A DNA stretch of 32,513 nucleotides from Thermoflexus hugenholtzii JAD2 (GTDB lineage: Bacteria > Chloroflexota > Dehalococcoidia > UBA2979). A program made the translations under genes and the position numbers. The stretch is from the NCBI GenBank assembly GCA_945889565.1, contig CAMDBZ010000001.1, positions 1 through 32,513 on the forward strand, read 5' to 3'. Position 1 is the first letter of the stretch, and the number at the start of each line of letters is the position of its first letter. Below, one piece after another: positions 30,006 through 32,513 of the stretch. The notes beneath the pieces are model-generated. The model had not been told where the DNA came from. It did not search any database and saw only the letters and a list, made by a program, of their open reading frames with translations.

Positions 30006-31432
30006 TGCCTCGAACGTGGGCTGGGAGCGGCGGCGCGCTGGCCGTCGTCGCGCTGGTCGTGGTCGCGGCAAGCGTGGCGCTGGCGCTGGTGGCGGCGCCG
30101 CCCCGCGTGGGGCAGGCGCAGGCGCAGGCGGGGGCGCAGGCGCCGCAGGTGACGCAGTCGGCGGTGACCTCGAAGGACCCGAGCGCGATCACGTTCTCGC
30201 TGCGCGTGGCGGCGCCGGGCGGGGTGAAGAGCGCGAAGCTCGACTACCAGGTGAAGAACCCGGACGGCGCGGTGGGCGGCAGCGGCGCGGCGCAGGTGTC
30301 CCCCGGCGCCGAGGTGGACCTGAGCTTCACGCTGACCACGCGCGACAACACGCGCTACATCCCGGTGGGCTCGCAGTTCGGCTACCGCTGGGAGATCGAG
30401 ACGAACGACGGCGCGAAGACGACCACGCCGGAGGCGACGTACCTGTTCCTCGATGGGCGCTACCAGTGGCGGAGCCAGAGCGACGCGAACGTGTCGGTGT
30501 ACTGGTACGGCAACAACGAGACGGCGGCCCAGGCGGCGCTGCAGGCGACGCGCACGGCACTCGAGGCGACGAGCAAGCTGCTCGAGGCGCAGGTGGACTA
30601 TCCAGTGCGCGTGCTCGTGTGGCGCTCGGAGGAGGACGGGAAGCTCGCGATGCGGCAGCAGAGCGCGAGCTTCGACGCGCAGGTGCGCACGGGCGGGCAG
30701 CGCGTGGCGCCGGACGTGCTGTTCGTGTTCGACAACGTGCCGGACGTGGTGCGGCACGAGGCGGCGCACATCGTGACGCACATCGCTGGCGACGGGCCGT
30801 TCATCGGGCTGCCGTCGTGGCTGGACGAGGGCACCGCGGTGTACATGCAGCAGGATCCGGGGCCGGGCTACCGAGCGGGGCTGGGCGCGGCGATCCTGGC
30901 CGACCGCACGCAATCGCTGCGCTCGATGCAGTCTGCGGCGTCACGGCCGGGCGAGGTCGACGTGTTCTACGGGCAGTCGTGGTCGACGGTGAAGTACCTC
31001 ATCGACGAGTACGGGCAGCCGAAGTTCGCGCAGCTGTTCCGCACGATCAACGGCGGCGCGCGGCCGGACGACGCGCTGCGCACGGTGTACGGGCTGGACC
31101 AGGACGCGTTGTACAACGCGTGGCGGCAGAAGAACGGGCTGGCGCCCGTGGCCGCGAGCGGACCGAGCGGCGGGAGCGGCCAGGCGGCGGCGGAGGGCAC
31201 GCGCGCGCCGCTGAGCATCCCCACATCGAGCGCCGGCAACCAGTCGGGGCAGTCCGGCGAGAGCGGGCAGAGCGGCCAGACGGGCGAGCAGGGGCAGGCG
31301 GCGGGCGACGAATCGAGCGGCTCGAACGCGACGGGCGCGGTGCTGATGCTGGTGGCGACACTCGGGCTCGCGGGCCTGCTGGGCGCGGGCGGGTTCTGGA
31401 TGTACCGCGGACGCGGGCGCGCGGGCAGCTAG
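30005..31432 (+). CDS. Membrane-anchored peptidase-MA-like (gluzincin) protein
   Basis: A 475-residue protein with an N-terminal hydrophobic stretch (ALAVVALVVVAASVALALVA), a signal peptide or anchor, and a C-terminal span (AVLMLVATLGLAGLLGAGGF) followed by basic residues. The middle has a beta-rich part (about 55-155), then the metalloprotease signature HEAAH (251-255) and WLDEGTAVY with Glu275, 20 residues later, as in gluzincins of the peptidase MA-like family. FYGQSWSTVKYLIDEYG matches the following helix. A Gly/Ser/Gln-rich linker (about 382-440) precedes the span. It probably faces the outside; the substrate is unknown. ATG 30005 overlaps the prfB stop. Confidence 0.85.
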   Translation: MPRTWAGSGGALAVVALVVVAASVALALVAAPPRVGQAQAQAGAQAPQVTQSAVTSKDPSAITFSLRVAAPGGVKSAKLDYQVKNPDGAVGGSGAAQVSPGAEVDLSFTLTTRDNTRYIPVGSQFGYRWEIETNDGAKTTTPEATYLFLDGRYQWRSQSDANVSVYWYGNNETAAQAALQATRTALEATSKLLEAQVDYPVRVLVWRSEEDGKLAMRQQSASFDAQVRTGGQRVAPDVLFVFDNVPDVVRHEAAHIVTHIAGDGPFIGLPSWLDEGTAVYMQQDPGPGYRAGLGAAILADRTQSLRSMQSAASRPGEVDVFYGQSWSTVKYLIDEYGQPKFAQLFRTINGGARPDDALRTVYGLDQDALYNAWRQKNGLAPVAASGPSGGSGQAAAEGTRAPLSIPTSSAGNQSGQSGESGQSGQTGEQGQAAGDESSGSNATGAVLMLVATLGLAGLLGAGGFWMYRGRGRAGS

Positions 31433-32307
31433 TCGCGCGGGAGGTAGAGGCCGCTCGGGCGGGGCTCGAAGCCGGTCGGTCCGCGACGGGCAGGCGATTC
31501 GTCGGGGTCGAGGGCGGCGGGGTCGAGCGCGGCGAGCTCGGCGAGCTCCGCCTCGCTGTGGTACGGCGACGCGAGGATGTGCTCGCGCTCGACGGGCGTG
31601 CTGTCGCCGGCGGCGGCGCGCGCGAGCTGCTCGATGAGCTCGCCTTCGTCCCACACGCCGATGAAGCGCTGGCCGGCGGCGGGACGCATGCCGACGTAGG
31701 TGATCGGCACCTCGTGCACCGCGCGCCCGGCGGCGAGGCGCGGGAACTCGACGACCTCGATGAAGCGCGGGCGCAGCCGTGGCGTCTCGGTGGCGAGCGC
31801 GGCGCACAGGCGCAGCATGTGCGCGGAGAAGGCGTCGTACGGCGCGCCGAGCACCTCCAGCGCGACGCTGTCGGCGGGCGCGTCGTCGAGCGCGCGCAGG
31901 CGCTCGCGGTCGGCGTCGGCGATCGGGGTGTTGCCAGAGCTGAGCATGACGAGCGCGTCCACCATCGCGCCGAAGAGCAGGCCGGACCACAGGCCGTGCA
32001 CGCGCAGCTCGCGGCCGGCGCGGCCGCGCAGCACGGTGAGCGGGAGCAGCTCGACGCCGGCCTGCTGCGCGCGCGCGGCGTGGCGATCGACGTCGTACAG
32101 CGTGAGCGAGAGGTTGGCGTGCAGGCCCGCGAGCTGGCGCGCGGCGGCCAGGACGTCGGGGCAGTGCACGCACGGGTCGCGGTCGGTGCGCACGAGGGCG
32201 GACTCGGCCTGTGTCCACACGTCGATGGCGACGGGGCCGGTGAGCGCGCTCGCGAAGTGCGCAGCGACGGCCTGCAGCTCGTCGCGGCCGATCGGCGGGT
32301 TGGTCAT
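31429..32307 (-). CDS. Thioredoxin-fold protein with CXXC motif
   Basis: A 292-residue protein from ATG 32307, which follows AAGGAGG by 6 nt. Residues 25-100 look like a thioredoxin/glutaredoxin fold with CVHC (46-49), then LSLTLYDVDRHAARAQQAGVELLPLTVL, where a Pro replaces the usual cis-Pro region (L-P-L-T). A second similar region (about 165-235) has VEFPRLAAGRAVHEVPITYVG with a V-P-I-T but no clear CXXC; the pair resembles the two-domain PDO (protein disulfide oxidoreductase) layout with one active site. The C-terminal part is acidic. Its TAG stop shares CTAG with the convergent gene. The pgsA-like gene upstream overlaps as ATGA. Confidence 0.7.
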   Translation of the reverse strand: MTNPPIGRDELQAVAAHFASALTGPVAIDVWTQAESALVRTDRDPCVHCPDVLAAARQLAGLHANLSLTLYDVDRHAARAQQAGVELLPLTVLRGRAGRELRVHGLWSGLLFGAMVDALVMLSSGNTPIADADRERLRALDDAPADSVALEVLGAPYDAFSAHMLRLCAALATETPRLRPRFIEVVEFPRLAAGRAVHEVPITYVGMRPAAGQRFIGVWDEGELIEQLARAAAGDSTPVEREHILASPYHSEAELAELAALDPAALDPDESPARRGPTGFEPRPSGLYLPRD

Positions 32308-32513
32308 CGGGCGCCTCCTTGTGGGTCTCGCCGAGGGGGGCGGAGCGTGCGCAGGCCGAGCCAGAGGCGCTGCGCGGCGGTGAGCGGCGCGAGCGCGGCG
32401 AGCAACCACAGTGCGGGCGTGAGCGCGCCGATCAGCAACGCGACGCCGAGCACGACCACGCGCTCGGCGCGGGTGAAGAGGCCATCGGTGAGCTTCTCGC
32501 CGAGCCCCTCGAC
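32304..32513 (-). CDS. CDP-alcohol phosphatidyltransferase family, C-terminal end
   Basis: The last 69 codons of a minus-strand gene whose 5' part lies beyond the window. It reads GEKLTDGLFTRAERVVVLG, one or two membrane spans (VALLIGALTPALWLLAALAP) and LTAAQRLWLGLRTL before a basic tail. This matches the end of PgsA/phosphatidylinositol-phosphate synthase-like enzymes, where GLFxRpER and a TAxQR motif flank the last spans. The catalytic DG-x2-AR motif is outside the window, so the exact substrate cannot be told. Its stop overlaps the next ATG. Confidence 0.7.
   Translation of the reverse strand, partial: VEGLGEKLTDGLFTRAERVVVLGVALLIGALTPALWLLAALAPLTAAQRLWLGLRTLRPPRRDPQGGAR

Noticed and set aside
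1..32513. CRISPR arrays, insertion sequences, integrases, rRNA and tRNA genes
   Set aside because: No regularly spaced repeats, transposase or integrase motifs, or RNA gene landmarks were seen on either strand.

Overview
The window is very GC-rich, gene-dense bacterial chromosome. Many genes start with GTG, many adjacent genes overlap by 4 nt (ATGA or GTGA), and some -10 boxes sit only 7-8 nt before a start codon, which suggests leaderless mRNAs. The gene content (a tRNA-Trp T-box, a DAHP synthase with an N-terminal ferredoxin-like domain, RemA, an EF-G2-type GTPase, a fused Nnr enzyme, a peptidase-MA-like protein) fits Chloroflexota. That assignment is inferred from gene content only; no rRNA or tRNA gene is visible.

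Region 1 (2-1069, + strand): the end of aroA, then remA and gmk. Region 2 (1070-1993): a long control region. It holds a pair of near-identical palindromes around a TATACT hexamer, a doubtful 47-codon ORF, a promoter, a complete tRNA-Trp T-box with its terminator, and then a possible 54-codon leader ORF with tandem Trp codons whose stop overlaps the trpE start. Region 3 (1994-15320, + strand): a tightly packed run of trpE, a Nudix/DinB-like fusion, trpG, trpD, trpC, trpF, trpB, a CPBP membrane protease, trpA, aroH-type chorismate mutase, DAHP synthase, scpA, ribF, tyrS and an unrecognised gene. The T-box at its head may therefore tune the common aromatic pathway as well as the Trp branch.

Region 4 (15429-22195, mostly - strand): an EF-G2-like GTPase and a small membrane protein, a lone + strand membrane protein, recJ, and a darT-darG DNA ADP-ribosylation toxin-antitoxin pair. 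The darTG genes and the small membrane gene at 15429-15851 look less GC-rich than their neighbours. Two copies of a 43-bp palindromic repeat lie around the + strand gene. Region 5 (22287-27922, - strand): a fatty-acid module (fabD and two tandem KAS II genes) next to nnr and acpS. Region 6 (27965-32513): folD, prfB with its programmed +1 frameshift, and a secreted or membrane-anchored gluzincin-like protein on the + strand. These meet, through a shared CTAG stop, a - strand CXXC thioredoxin-fold gene and the end of a CDP-alcohol phosphatidyltransferase gene.

The most noteworthy features are the possible two-layer Trp control in front of trpE (T-box plus tandem-Trp leader ORF), the degenerate Nudix/DinB fusion and the CPBP protease embedded in the trp operon, the paired palindromes at 1136-1180, and the DarTG pair.
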